Shown one piece after another: positions 1 to 8,306 of a DNA stretch of 22,452 nt (the first letter of the stretch is position 1; each line of letters begins with the position of its first letter). The DNA comes from CAIRNS01 sp049508565 (GTDB lineage: Bacteria > Elusimicrobiota > Endomicrobiia > Endomicrobiales > CAIRNS01), in NCBI GenBank assembly GCA_049508565.1, contig JBELAT010000030.1, forward strand, positions 1 through 22,452, in the 5' to 3' direction. The notes under the pieces were generated by a model. The model had not been told where the DNA came from and ran no database searches. It saw nothing but the letters and a program-made list of their open reading frames with translations. Made by a program: the position numbers and the translations under genes.

Positions 1-1079
1 CCTCCCATAAATTGAACGTCGAGATCTCCTCTGTCGGGGTGGGTAAGCGTAAATGTCCCGAACGTTGTAGGCGTATACCCAGATCTGTCAGTCATAACAT
101 ATGCTTCCTTATATGTTGAAAGATTCTGTACATAGTCATAGGATATCCATATGAAACCTGCTGTTGCTATGCCAGTGCGTGGTTCGGTGATTCCCCAATC
201 CGTTCCCCACGAATTGACTAAAAGAAACGCTCCGGTTTCTTGTTGGCCTGAGCCAGTTGTAAATGATATAGTGTCGTCGTAACCGATGACGGTCATGGCG
301 TGGCCGCCTTCATCGATACCCGAATTGGCATAGAGCACGCTGTTTGTGCTTATTGTAACTGCACGACGGAGAAAGGGGTTGTGATAATATTCCAAGTTCT
401 CATATGCTTCAATCCCTATCACTGCCACGTTTCCATTTGCAATCCACTGTTTGAGCGCGGTGATCCCTGAACTTACCGACAAGTCTATGGTTGACGCAGT
501 ATCCGCTCTGTAGGTAATGGCACTTTGCCACATGGGGGCAGTCGGCCAGGTGATAACATCCGTTGATACCGAAGATACGAACATGTCTGCCATGGTTGTA
601 CACCCGTGGTCGCACATTAACTGCATGATAAACCCGGGGTCACTCCCATCGTCAACGCCTCCATTTGCAAGGTTATATCCAAACGCAGGACTCATCTGGT
701 GTGCCAGGTTTGTCGCTAGGTCACTCCAATTGCGTTGTTGTGCATCTTGATAGGTTTTAACGTAGTAACAGCTCGCCCAGGCGGCACAGCTGCTGAGATT
801 GCCTTGGTCGCCGACAGGCGGAAGAAACTGGGAATTTATAGCTGAAGCGGCAATACCCTCATTTGTACCCGGAGCTTCTGCAAATCTTTGCAGAGCGAGC
901 CTGTTTGGTTCAGGCTTTGTGAGAGGATGTATCCGTTTGCTTATGTAAGACTGTTCCCGAGGGGTAAGTTTTCTTAATCCGGTAGGATGCTTTTTAATGA
1001 TATTGTCATCTGCAGAAAGCAAAGATGAAAGAAGAGTCAGAAGTGAAAGACAAAGCAGAAGAATGTATTTTTTTATCAT
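1..1079 (-). CDS. Secreted papain-like (C1 family) cysteine peptidase, C-terminus cut by window edge
   Basis: The minus-strand frame is open from an ATG at 1079 to the left edge (359 residues, no stop), so the gene is partial. It begins with a hydrophobic signal peptide (IKKYILLLCLSLLTLLSSLLSA), then a proregion-like stretch. The C1 catalytic set is present in order: Gln92 (oxyanion) and Cys98 in DQGNLSSCAAWA, His260 in GGHAMTVIGYDD, and Asn289 in LVNSWGTDWG. The usual CGSCWAFA core is altered: the first Cys is missing and Trp follows two Ala, as in divergent bacterial members of the family. The likely role is extracellular or periplasmic proteolysis. Sequence after the catalytic domain may start a C-terminal accessory domain that is not visible here. 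No clear Shine-Dalgarno precedes the start. Family call is firm; substrate unknown. Confidence 0.88.
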   Translation of the reverse strand, partial: MIKKYILLLCLSLLTLLSSLLSADDNIIKKHPTGLRKLTPREQSYISKRIHPLTKPEPNRLALQRFAEAPGTNEGIAASAINSQFLPPVGDQGNLSSCAAWASCYYVKTYQDAQQRNWSDLATNLAHQMSPAFGYNLANGGVDDGSDPGFIMQLMCDHGCTTMADMFVSSVSTDVITWPTAPMWQSAITYRADTASTIDLSVSSGITALKQWIANGNVAVIGIEAYENLEYYHNPFLRRAVTISTNSVLYANSGIDEGGHAMTVIGYDDTISFTTGSGQQETGAFLLVNSWGTDWGITEPRTGIATAGFIWISYDYVQNLSTYKEAYVMTDRSGYTPTTFGTFTLTHPDRGDLDVQFMG

Positions 1080-1285
1080 AGCGTCATACGGCAGCGTTTA
1101 CGTTCAGTTATTTATATATGTATATGCTAAGCGCTACACCGATTGTACCGGTCGTCTCTATACATATATACCATGAACTAAACGTATAGTCAATGAGTAT
1201 CATTGTGCACCCAGCAATGCTGCCGGCTCAGCTGTTGAAATAATTGAAAAAATGGTCGTGCAATGAGGTGTTTGTTAAAAAATGT

Positions 1286-1939
1286 TTATTGTCTCACTTT
1301 ATCGGCACACCGGACACCCATTTCAAAGGCTTTCTGGCAATCCCGGGGGAATACTTCCTGTCGTCTTTTCAATTTCTCTTGGGCATTAAACCGCGGTGCA
1401 ACTACTTTAGAATAATCTTTGAATTGATAGGTATCGAAACTACAGAGCATTTCGCTTGAACCAAAAATCCTTGACAGTGTCCGGTCCATGGCTGCAAAAC
1501 GCTGGTTGTAGCCAAATTCATTCATCAGATTTTCAGTGAGGCCCATAGTATAAATAAATCCGACATGTAACTTTTTAGGAAAAAGCGATGCGGGCGGATC
1601 GGTATAGGTCAAATAAGGAAATATCAGCCGCTCAAGAAATGACTGCATTTCCCCTGTGATACTGCCCAGATAGATGGGTGAACCACATATGAGAGCGTCC
1701 GCGTCTTCAATACTTTTAAAAACCGCCTTCAAATCATCGTGTACAACGCATTTGCCATAACTGCGTCCGCCTTTTTCTTTACAGGCAAAACAACTGATAC
1801 ATCCTTTATAGTTTAAATCGTACAAATCAATAAGCTCTGTTGTTGCTCCCTGTGATGCCGCTCCTTCCAGAGCTTTTTGAAGAAGAGTTGCCGTATTCCA
1901 TTCTTTTCTCGGGCTTCCATTGATTGCCATAATCTTCAT
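1286..1939 (-). CDS. Flavodoxin-fold NAD(P)H-dependent oxidoreductase, iron-sulfur flavoprotein-like
   Basis: This 217-residue protein starts with the FMN phosphate loop of the NADPH-dependent FMN reductase family (INGSPRKEWNTATLL, residues 6-20), and has a second flavin-contact segment, GSPIYLGSITGEMQSFLER, near residue 86. A cysteine cluster C47-x2-C50-x2-C53-x10-C64 resembles the compact 4Fe-4S motif of archaeal and bacterial iron-sulfur flavoproteins, so it may carry both FMN and a cluster. Its likely role is cytoplasmic electron transfer or reduction of quinones or oxidants. GAGAGG about 8 nt upstream of the ATG supports the start. It lies 150 nt downstream of the ABC permease gene, and that gap holds an inverted repeat which could be its operator. 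A plain FMN-only reductase is the alternative if the cysteines do not bind iron. Confidence 0.8.
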   Translation of the reverse strand: MKIMAINGSPRKEWNTATLLQKALEGAASQGATTELIDLYDLNYKGCISCFACKEKGGRSYGKCVVHDDLKAVFKSIEDADALICGSPIYLGSITGEMQSFLERLIFPYLTYTDPPASLFPKKLHVGFIYTMGLTENLMNEFGYNQRFAAMDRTLSRIFGSSEMLCSFDTYQFKDYSKVVAPRFNAQEKLKRRQEVFPRDCQKAFEMGVRCADKVRQ

Positions 1940-2000
1940 GTTAATTACCTCTCTCGGGTGGGTATTGGTGAATCTAACAAGCTGCTATGAGTGTTTTTTA

Positions 2001-2042
2001 CTTGTATCATTGTAATAACATGTTTACTAATACAATTACAAG
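2001..2042. promoter_or_regulatory. Operator-like imperfect inverted repeat upstream of the flavoprotein gene
   Basis: CTTGTA (2001-2006) and ATTGTA (2009-2014) on the left are mirrored by TACAAT (2031-2036) and TACAAG (2037-2042) on the right, around a central palindrome AACATGTT (2017-2024). The right half contains TGTTTACTAATAC (2021-2033), which recurs exactly at 3681-3693 near the ABC ATPase start. The position, 62-103 nt upstream of the flavoprotein ATG, suits a TetR- or MarR-type operator, but no regulator gene is present in the window. Confidence 0.4.
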
Positions 2043-2089
2043 ATTGAAATGAAAAAGCAATCCTTTGTACGCTGTTTCGCGCAATTAAG

Positions 2090-2836
2090 CTATGCTTGTA
2101 TTTTTTCAAACAGGTAACTACCCGCTAACAATAAGATAATGGTAACAACGGTGAGGATAAAAAAATCATTGCACATGCCGAATGTGTCACTGTGTATGAG
2201 TGCAGCGCGAACTCCGTCTATCCCATAAGTAAGCGGATCGATTCGTGTAACAATTTTCAAAGCCGGCGGCAATCCTTGAAGTGGAAAGAGAGCGCCGGAA
2301 AGAAAAAAGATCGGCATAACCAGAAAATTCATAATGAGTTGAAACCCCTGCATATCTTCCATAGTTGAAGCAATAACAATACCCAGCGAGGTAAATAATA
2401 AAGCCACAAGAAATACAAACCCCGCAACGACAGGTAATAGCATCATGTTCTGCGGCCTGAACCCTACCAGCAGTGTCAGCACAAAAACAATCAATCCCTG
2501 TATGGCGGCGACGGTTGCACCGCCCAGTGTTTTACCAAGCATTATCTGCAGGCGTGACACCGGCGCGACCATCGTTTCCTTTAAGAATCCGAACTGCCGG
2601 TCCCAGATGAGATCCATACCCGAAAACACAGCCGTAAAAAGCACGCTCATCATAATGATGCCTGGAGCCAGAAACTGAACATAATTTCCCCTGCCCGCCT
2701 GCTTGTAGATAGAATTGAAACCAAAGCCCAGGGCCAGCAAGAAAAGCAGTGGTTGGCCGAGCGAGCCGATCATGCGTGAGCGTGACCGGAAATATTTCTT
2801 AATCTGTCGTAACCAGAGTATATAGATGGTACTCAT
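2090..2836 (-). CDS. ABC-2 type transporter permease (DrrB-like)
   Basis: This is an integral membrane protein of about 248 residues with roughly six hydrophobic segments. It carries the ABC-2 signature region near the start (RQIKKYFRSRSRMIGSLGQP) and the later conserved stretch FFLSGALFPLQGLPPALK, as in DrrB/NodJ-type exporters. It should form the membrane channel of an exporter with the ATPase encoded immediately upstream. I chose the ATG at 2836 rather than one 15 nt further upstream: it overlaps the ATPase stop as TGATG and has GGAGG about 7 nt before it, a typical translational-coupling arrangement. Substrates of such DrrAB systems range from drugs to lipids and polysaccharides; nothing here identifies this one. 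Confidence 0.9.
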   Translation of the reverse strand: MSTIYILWLRQIKKYFRSRSRMIGSLGQPLLFLLALGFGFNSIYKQAGRGNYVQFLAPGIIMMSVLFTAVFSGMDLIWDRQFGFLKETMVAPVSRLQIMLGKTLGGATVAAIQGLIVFVLTLLVGFRPQNMMLLPVVAGFVFLVALLFTSLGIVIASTMEDMQGFQLIMNFLVMPIFFLSGALFPLQGLPPALKIVTRIDPLTYGIDGVRAALIHSDTFGMCNDFFILTVVTIILLLAGSYLFEKIQA

Positions 2837-3651
2837 CAGCGCCTCCGCCACATTTTCCGCATTGATCGCAGATGATCAATACCGCTTGCTTCCTGTTGAC
2901 GAATAGTGTTTCCGGTCATTGACAGAAAGGCTTCTTCCAGTGTTTTCGTGTGTGTCTGTTTCTCAAGTTCAGCCGCAGTTCCCATAGCGACAATTTTGCC
3001 ATGATCAATGATTGCTATTCGATGGGCTATCTTCTCTGCCTCTTCCATGTAGTGGGTTGTAAAAAACACTGTCATATTTTCTTGTTTGTTTTTATCTTTA
3101 ATGTAATTCCACATATGATTTCTGGTCTGCGGATCCAACCCCAGCGTTGGTTCGTCGAGATACAATATAGTGGGATGATGAATGAGTCCCCGAGCAATTT
3201 CGAGACGCCGTTTCATGCCACCCGAGAATGTTTTTACCAGATCGTTGCGCCGATCCCATAGTTGAACGAACTGGAGCAGGTCTTCGATTCTCGTGTTTCG
3301 AGTCGGTGCCGGAACCTTATATAAAACAGCATGAAATTGCATGTTCTCAAGCGTAGTCAAATCGTCGTCCAGACTATGATCCTGAAAAACGATTCCGAAC
3401 GATTTTCGTACGGCGTCCTTATCATGCGCTGGATCGTGGCCGTTAACGCGTATACTGCCCGAATTCGGGTCCAGAAGCGTCGTAAGCATCCGTATGGTCG
3501 TAGTTTTCCCCGCCCCGTTTGGACCAAGAAAGGCAAAAATCTCCCCTTTCTTTACTTCAAAGGAAATATGATCTACTGCTAAAAAAGCATCAAAGCTTTT
3601 TGTAAGATCAGTAACGGTGATAATGGGGTGGTTCTCGCTGTGTGCATTCAT
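2836..3651 (-). CDS. ABC transporter ATP-binding protein (DrrA-like)
   Basis: This is a complete nucleotide-binding domain of the drug/polysaccharide exporter (DrrA/CcmA/NatA) class. Visible motifs are Walker A GPNGAGKTT, Q-loop VFQDH, signature FSGGMKRRLEIARGL, Walker B ILYLDEPT with D-loop LGLDP, and the H-loop His in FFTTHYMEEAE. A further C-terminal segment contains EEAFLSMTG, typical of DrrA. The start is ambiguous. An in-frame ATG at 3696 would overlap the upstream metallo-hydrolase stop by 10 nt but has no ribosome-binding site; the ATG at 3651 begins MNAHSENHPIITVTDLTKSF, places the family start normally and has a weak AGAG upstream. I prefer 3651. It energises the permease encoded directly after it. 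Confidence 0.9.
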   Translation of the reverse strand: MNAHSENHPIITVTDLTKSFDAFLAVDHISFEVKKGEIFAFLGPNGAGKTTTIRMLTTLLDPNSGSIRVNGHDPAHDKDAVRKSFGIVFQDHSLDDDLTTLENMQFHAVLYKVPAPTRNTRIEDLLQFVQLWDRRNDLVKTFSGGMKRRLEIARGLIHHPTILYLDEPTLGLDPQTRNHMWNYIKDKNKQENMTVFFTTHYMEEAEKIAHRIAIIDHGKIVAMGTAAELEKQTHTKTLEEAFLSMTGNTIRQQEASGIDHLRSMRKMWRRR

Positions 3652-3680
3652 GTAAGGTATCTCTTGGTAGATAGTTTCAT

Positions 3681-3693
3681 TGTTTACTAATAC
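3681..3693. repeat. 13-bp copy of TGTTTACTAATAC near the ABC ATPase start
   Basis: TGTTTACTAATAC at 3681-3693 is identical to 2021-2033. Here it lies over the end of the metallo-hydrolase gene and just upstream of the preferred ATPase start. Exact 13-mers are expected a few times by chance in a window this long, so only the paired placement at two gene starts makes it notable. Confidence 0.3.
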
Positions 3694-4403
3694 CATGTGA
3701 GGATTTTGACTTCGATATTTTTATCTGTAGCTACTAAATCTTTAAATTTACGTACATCGGCAAAACCGTTGCTTTGTCTAAAATGATACGGGAATACTGT
3801 TTTCGGCCTAAATGCCAGAACGCCGGAAGCAGCTTGTTCAATCGACATGGTGTACGGAAGGTTCATGCAAACAAATGCATAGTCGATTTGTTTTAAACCT
3901 CGCATCTCCGGGGTATCTTCTGTATCACCTGAAATATATATCCTTTTGTTTAAAACGGTGACAACGTATCCGTTGCCGACACCTTTGGGATGATACTTCA
4001 GTTTTTCGGCAGACATATTGTATGCGGGAACAGCCTCAATGGTTACGCTACCGCACATTTTACTTTCACCATTACGGACTATGTTGCCATAAGAGAGTTC
4101 ATCAATGACTACTTGTGGTCCGATAATCATTGTTTTTTCATTTTTTAAGGCGCTAATGAGTTTTTTATCAAAATGATCATAGTGTTCATGGGTGACTAAA
4201 ATAATATCCGGCGGTGGAAAGCTTTTATATTTTTTAACGTCGCCGGTCGGGTCAACGTATATTGTCACTGAATCAGCTTCAATGACAAAACTTGCGTGTG
4301 AGATTGGAAAAAAATTAAGTTTTTCCTTTTGCGCGTGTGCCGGCACAGTACTTACAGTAACCATTACAGTGACCCCCCATAATATTTTAAATAATGTGTT
4401 CAT
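3687..4403 (-). CDS. Exported metallo-beta-lactamase-fold hydrolase (UlaG-like)
   Basis: This 238-residue protein has a clear signal peptide ending in PAHA-Q (about residue 24/25), so it acts outside the cytoplasm. The mature part matches the UlaG-like branch of the metallo-beta-lactamase superfamily: HASFVIEADSVTIYVDP, the metal motif THEHYDHFD (H72, H74, D76, H77), GDTEDTPEM supplying a further Asp ligand, and a late His in FPYHFR. These enzymes hydrolyse lactones, phosphoesters or related bonds with one or two divalent metals; the substrate cannot be told. AAGGAAA stands about 9 nt before the ATG. It is the first gene of an apparent operon with the ABC exporter, so it may act on the exported compound or on the envelope, but that is inference from position only. 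Confidence 0.85.
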   Translation of the reverse strand: MNTLFKILWGVTVMVTVSTVPAHAQKEKLNFFPISHASFVIEADSVTIYVDPTGDVKKYKSFPPPDIILVTHEHYDHFDKKLISALKNEKTMIIGPQVVIDELSYGNIVRNGESKMCGSVTIEAVPAYNMSAEKLKYHPKGVGNGYVVTVLNKRIYISGDTEDTPEMRGLKQIDYAFVCMNLPYTMSIEQAASGVLAFRPKTVFPYHFRQSNGFADVRKFKDLVATDKNIEVKILTWY

Positions 4404-4641
4404 ACTTGATTTCCTTTCTGGCTGTTAAAAAGATATCACATGGCTTGTTGATTGTCTCTTTGACATCAATGTGCGAAAAAAAATCCCATCGTTGCATCGT
4501 GGTTTCAATGTCGTATCTGCCGGTGTTGTCTCCTTTTAGTATGTAGCTCAACCAAGCCCGGTCTCACAAGCGTGCGGGAATCGAGAAACTAATATCTCTG
4601 GCAAAGCGCATGACCCGATACCTCCAGGCTTTTTGGTTATT
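4387..4641 (-). pseudogene. Decayed coding remnant between glycoside hydrolase and metallo-hydrolase
   Basis: One minus-strand frame reads as protein-like sequence across this gap but is broken by a TGA near 4565 and lacks a start. Before the stop it reads WRYRVMRFARDISFSIPARL; after it, RAWLSYILKGDNTGRYDIET and then RWDFFSHIDVKETINKP, CDIFLTARKEI. The alternating hydrophobic pattern resembles a beta-sandwich (galactose-binding-like) domain. The frame is shifted by one relative to the glycoside hydrolase, whose stop lies at 4637-4639, so the simplest reading is that the hydrolase once extended through here and lost its C-terminal domain by a frameshift plus a nonsense mutation. A remnant of a separate gene is the alternative. 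The 3' end of this frame overlaps the start of the metallo-hydrolase gene. Confidence 0.4.
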
Positions 4642-6211
4642 GCAACAGGCCTTCGTGTATCCATTGACGTGCGGCAATGAGTTTGATGTGTTTAGGTAAC
4701 AATTGTTTGTACTCATCTTCCTTATAGACTTTTTTGATTATTAATAATGAACAACCAGACGGTAATAAAGATACAGAATCTTTCGGAACAAAAATGAGGG
4801 CTTTTTTTAAAGCAATGACCTGTAGTTGTTGTTGAATCTCCAGGTCGTCATTATCCAATGAAAGTGACTGTGGATCATCTAATACGTATACGGCGTGAGA
4901 TATGTATGCGGATTGTTTAGAAGTGCTGAGCTCGTTTTTGACGGCAGTAAGTGCATGGTAGTTAATGGCTCCGGTGGAACTGACTATATATCCGTCGGTA
5001 TTATGAAAGTGGGCGTAATAGGGTGCTTTAAGGAATTCATATATATAACTTTCCGGTTTTAGAATACGGCCAACAGAACCAAAAAAGTCTAACTCCTTAG
5101 GGACCAATACTGCGCCGTTTCTTTCGTTGCCGCCTTCCATAACAAAAATAGACTTATTTTGAAGAACAGCCAGGTAAAGAAAATTAACCATAGCTGTATC
5201 AGAATCGTGTCCCCAATCATCATATTCATTGTTGGTGTACAGAGAAATCCCCACTGCATCTGCCATTTCAATCCAGGAATATATATCCAGTAAAGCAAAA
5301 GCAGGTCTTCCCTTGGAAAACTTTTCCGGCACATAGCCGCTAAACTGTAAAATCAGAGGAATCCTTCTATGAGCATTCTTATTCCAAATATCTCGACAGT
5401 CCTGGTATTGCACTTTGACCCAGTCATTTATAGAAGCGACTAAATCACAATAAGCCATAGCTGACTTGGCAAAGCGCTTGTCGTCTTCGTTTTTGGGCAT
5501 GGGTATTAATGAAAACGCACTAAAAGAGCTATGATAGCGCTCATTGACTATTTTTAACGTTCCATACTTATTTTTAAGCCACGTTTGCCACCAGTGTAAG
5601 CAGGAGGGTGTATACTGTGCGATTTCATATGAATCAGTAATAAAGTCATAACTAAGGATACTTCCCCGCTGTGAAACGAACGGCTCGTTGAAAATCCCGA
5701 CACTAAAACCAACTAAATTTTCTTGGTTTGAATAGTTCTTGCTGTAATATTCCGTTTCATCACGCAACCATTTTTCGTAACTGTGAAGACCGACCGTTTC
5801 TTTAAAAAAAGCGTTGGTTTGCTCACCGCCCGGGAAAATGCCTGGACTGTCCAATATCTGTCCAAAAAGATAATTTGTTCGGTGTGGGTCATCAGTGCTT
5901 TGAGGACAGGCGTCAATCCGGCTTAAAACTATGCGCATATGCAATTGCTTTGTTAGCCCAAAGATGTTTTGTAATATTTTTTTGCTTGCCGGGAGGTTCC
6001 AGATGTGAGCCGGGGGTACAACATTCAAAATCTCAGCTCCATTATGGTGAGCAATGAGAATCAATTCTTTGGCCTGTTTCCAACTATTGATAAAATCAAA
6101 ATGCAACGTGTAGCCTGTCGCAGTCGCAGCCATTAATGGGACGGGACTATACAGAAAAAAAAAGAGAACAATAGCGCGTATATATGTTTTTAATAAAGAT
6201 TTAGTTGTCAT
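4637..6211 (-). CDS. Secreted GH-A-clan glycoside hydrolase, GH42-like
   Basis: This 524-residue protein has an N-terminal signal peptide (hydrophobic core AIVLFFFLYSPVPLMA, cleavage near residue 28), so it acts in the periplasm or outside the cell. The body reads as a TIM barrel: a first strand with LHFDF, then GFSVGIFNEPF with the candidate acid/base Glu176 after Asn175 (the clan GH-A NE pair), and FVMEGGNE with candidate nucleophile Glu359. The segment WWQTWLKNKYGTLKIVNERY is very like the GH42 beta-galactosidase signature for extended N-terminal barrels. Assignment to GH42 rather than a related unclassified family is tentative and the linkage cleaved is unknown. The C-terminus may be truncated: a frame-shifted coding remnant follows the stop. 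No clear ribosome-binding site is seen upstream of the ATG. Confidence 0.7.
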   Translation of the reverse strand: MTTKSLLKTYIRAIVLFFFLYSPVPLMAATATGYTLHFDFINSWKQAKELILIAHHNGAEILNVVPPAHIWNLPASKKILQNIFGLTKQLHMRIVLSRIDACPQSTDDPHRTNYLFGQILDSPGIFPGGEQTNAFFKETVGLHSYEKWLRDETEYYSKNYSNQENLVGFSVGIFNEPFVSQRGSILSYDFITDSYEIAQYTPSCLHWWQTWLKNKYGTLKIVNERYHSSFSAFSLIPMPKNEDDKRFAKSAMAYCDLVASINDWVKVQYQDCRDIWNKNAHRRIPLILQFSGYVPEKFSKGRPAFALLDIYSWIEMADAVGISLYTNNEYDDWGHDSDTAMVNFLYLAVLQNKSIFVMEGGNERNGAVLVPKELDFFGSVGRILKPESYIYEFLKAPYYAHFHNTDGYIVSSTGAINYHALTAVKNELSTSKQSAYISHAVYVLDDPQSLSLDNDDLEIQQQLQVIALKKALIFVPKDSVSLLPSGCSLLIIKKVYKEDEYKQLLPKHIKLIAARQWIHEGLLQ

Positions 6212-6638
6212 ACATGTAAATATTGAGTGAAGCTGTAGATTATTTTAGCTCCTTACACAAACGCTACAATAACAACGGTTCAGGTGCATCACAAAAGTAT
6301 TTCTTATGCTTACAAGTGTAGAAGTGAAGTATCCTTTTCAAATCCCCATATAAAACGTACCATTTATTGTCAAGAAAATCAAAATTAAACATACGCTACA
6401 ATGCCTGTGATGATGATATCAAACCCATCGTAACAGCTTTAGTAAGACACTCTTATTAATAGCCGCTAGATATTAAGTACTTTAATGTAATGAGCAACTG
6501 GTAGCACTGGTGTGTATGGAAGGGGTTATCAGGAGGGCTCCAATGAGAGAAATATGTTTTTAAATTACTTCCTCAAATGGGATTGGTGTCTTCGTTTGGA
6601 GTCACGGCGTGTTGTAGTGCAATAACCCCTCGAAAGTA
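6212..6638. other. Intergenic region without a recognisable gene
   Basis: This 427-nt AT-rich stretch separates the glycoside hydrolase start from the stand-alone receiver gene end. I see no open frame of useful length, no tRNA-like fold and no T-tailed hairpin. It must contain the promoter of the glycoside hydrolase, but I cannot pick convincing -35/-10 boxes. AGGGGTTAT (6521-6529) is mirrored by ATAACCCCT (6622-6630), which is too far apart to be a terminator. Confidence 0.5.
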
Positions 6639-7022
6639 TCAGGCAATCATTTTTAAGGTTTTAATAACCTTCAACGTTTTAATAAATTCATCTATTTCAA
6701 AGGGTTTTTCGATGCACGCATAAGCACCTTCACGTAAAGCGTCCCGGACCATATCACTAATGGCAAAAGCCGTCATCAACACCACGGTCGTCTGAGGGCT
6801 CATCTTCTGGATTGATCTAAAAGCTTCAACGCCATTGACGATAGGCATTTGAATGTCAATAAGGGCGATGTCACAAGAGAACTTTTTTACGCTTTCAATA
6901 GCCTCAAATCCGTTACAGGCTGTTACCACATTGTATCCTTCAAGCTCAAGGATAAAAGCCATAGATTCTCTGATTCCTATTTCATCATCGGCAATTAAAA
7001 TATTTAAGCGTCCGTTATCCAT
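6639..7022 (-). CDS. Stand-alone response regulator receiver (CheY-like)
   Basis: The 127 residues form a single receiver domain with no output domain. All key positions are present: acidic pair D12-D13 in LIADDE, phosphoacceptor D56 in ALIDIQMP, the switch Thr84 in LMTAF and Lys106 in IEKPF. It is encoded 87 nt downstream of a receiver-histidine kinase hybrid on the same strand, so it is the obvious phosphorylation partner, acting as a diffusible output or phosphate relay. What it binds downstream is not visible. No ribosome-binding site stands out before the ATG. Confidence 0.9.
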   Translation of the reverse strand: MDNGRLNILIADDEIGIRESMAFILELEGYNVVTACNGFEAIESVKKFSCDIALIDIQMPIVNGVEAFRSIQKMSPQTTVVLMTAFAISDMVRDALREGAYACIEKPFEIDEFIKTLKVIKTLKMIA

Positions 7023-7109
7023 AGTAGTTTGATAGTATGTAGTTGGTTTCGATTATGTGGCTCATGTCGATCAAGGTTGTTGTATCTAATCACTCTTTTA
7101 AAAGTCAGA

Positions 7110-8306
7110 TTACGTTTTAATCGTTTTTTCTGAAGGCAACGTAAAAGTGAACGTTGTTCCTTTTCCTTCAATACTTTCGACTTCTATTTTCCCCTTGTGT
7201 TTTTCAATGATGCTTCGCGCAAGAGGCAACCCGAAAAAGGTTCCTTCGGTCGTTGTATCAAACACCGGTTCAAAAATATGCTGTAATGCACCACGATCGA
7301 TACCTTTTCCGTTGTCAGCAACAGAAATCTTTACCATCGCGCCGGTCTGCTCAGCAGTAACGGTTATTTTGTTTGCTGCGTTAACCGGTAGCATGGCATA
7401 CGTGAAAAGGTTCGAGAAGACTAATTTCATTTTTTCGGAGTCGACGAACACCTCGTTGCTTTGAGGAGAAATGTTTTTAATAAGCTGTACTGAGTTCTTT
7501 TCGGTAATACCATCAAAGGCAGCATCAACGAGTTTCGGCAAATCGACGACAGTATTTAAATGTAATTCTATGTCATCTGAAAAAAGCAACAGGCTTGTAA
7601 GAATATTGTCAGCCGCCTGTGTTCCGGTAGAAAGCAAGGTTACAAATTCCGTAAACTTCTTTATGTCAACCTTGTCTTGTTTTGCCATGTTTTTGAATAT
7701 ATATTCAACGTTTTTAATCGTGGTCAGCGGGTTGCGCAACGAATGCCCCATGTAAGAAGCAAGGCGCGTTGCAGTTTTGAATCGTTCTGAACTCACCAGT
7801 TCTTCCTGCATTTCAGTTAATTTATCAAGAGCAATTTTTAGTTCTTCATTTTTTTCAGCGAGTTTTTTTACATAGTCCCGTTTGGCTTTCTCTGCACGTA
7901 GGAGTTTAAGATTTTGTTCGACGCTATGCACAAAATCCGGAAGTTCGAACGGTTTTCTAATATAATCGTCCGCACCAAGTTTTAACGCTTCAACGGGCAC
8001 ATTTTCGCTGGCATATCCGGTGGTTATGATCACATAGCTGTTGATGCAATCGGGGTCATCTTGAATCTGTCTCATCTTTCTTAAAAATTCAATACCGTCC
8101 ATCTCTGGCATGCGTATATCAAGGACTATGATATCATAGAACATCTCCCTGATTCTGTTGAGACCTTCCGTGCCGCTACAGGCAGAGTTAACGGTAAACC
8201 CTTTTTTTTCGAAAAGCCTGCTCATCGTTTTGCGCAACGTGTCGTCATCATCGACGATCAAGATGCGCTCTTGACTGGTTCCTGAAGATTTCTCGGCGAC
8301 AATCAT
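7110..8306 (-). CDS. Hybrid receiver-histidine kinase, soluble
   Basis: The protein (398 residues from the chosen start) has no membrane segment. It runs receiver domain (residues about 13-125, acidic run DDDD, phosphoacceptor D63 in VLDIRMP, Thr in ITTGY, Lys in RKPFE), a charged coiled coil (about 130-175), a dimerisation/phosphoacceptor helix with H188 in MGHSLRNPLTTI, and a C-terminal ATPase domain with DNGKGID (G1) and FFGLPLARSI (G2). The N box reads NLFTYAM, lacking the second Asn of the common NLxxNA pattern. The start at 8306 is chosen over an ATG 42 nt upstream because AGGAGG lies 7 nt before it. It probably integrates a phosphorylation input with autokinase activity and passes phosphate to the receiver encoded next. 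Confidence 0.88.
   Translation of the reverse strand: MIVAEKSSGTSQERILIVDDDDTLRKTMSRLFEKKGFTVNSACSGTEGLNRIREMFYDIIVLDIRMPEMDGIEFLRKMRQIQDDPDCINSYVIITTGYASENVPVEALKLGADDYIRKPFELPDFVHSVEQNLKLLRAEKAKRDYVKKLAEKNEELKIALDKLTEMQEELVSSERFKTATRLASYMGHSLRNPLTTIKNVEYIFKNMAKQDKVDIKKFTEFVTLLSTGTQAADNILTSLLLFSDDIELHLNTVVDLPKLVDAAFDGITEKNSVQLIKNISPQSNEVFVDSEKMKLVFSNLFTYAMLPVNAANKITVTAEQTGAMVKISVADNGKGIDRGALQHIFEPVFDTTTEGTFFGLPLARSIIEKHKGKIEVESIEGKGTTFTFTLPSEKTIKT

Noticed and set aside
4387..4641. TGA recoding (alternative genetic code or selenocysteine) to explain the stop in the remnant
   Set aside because: TGA ends well-defined genes in this window (ABC ATPase, MalF-type permease), and the remnant also needs a frameshift and has no start, so decay is simpler.
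6531..6563. AGGAGG followed by ATG on the plus strand in the 6212-6638 gap
   Set aside because: The frame ends after six codons; probably chance, and no conserved-leader context is visible.
6521..6630. 9-bp inverted repeat AGGGGTTAT / ATAACCCCT
   Set aside because: Arms are 92 bp apart with no T-run and no gene-boundary logic; likely coincidental.
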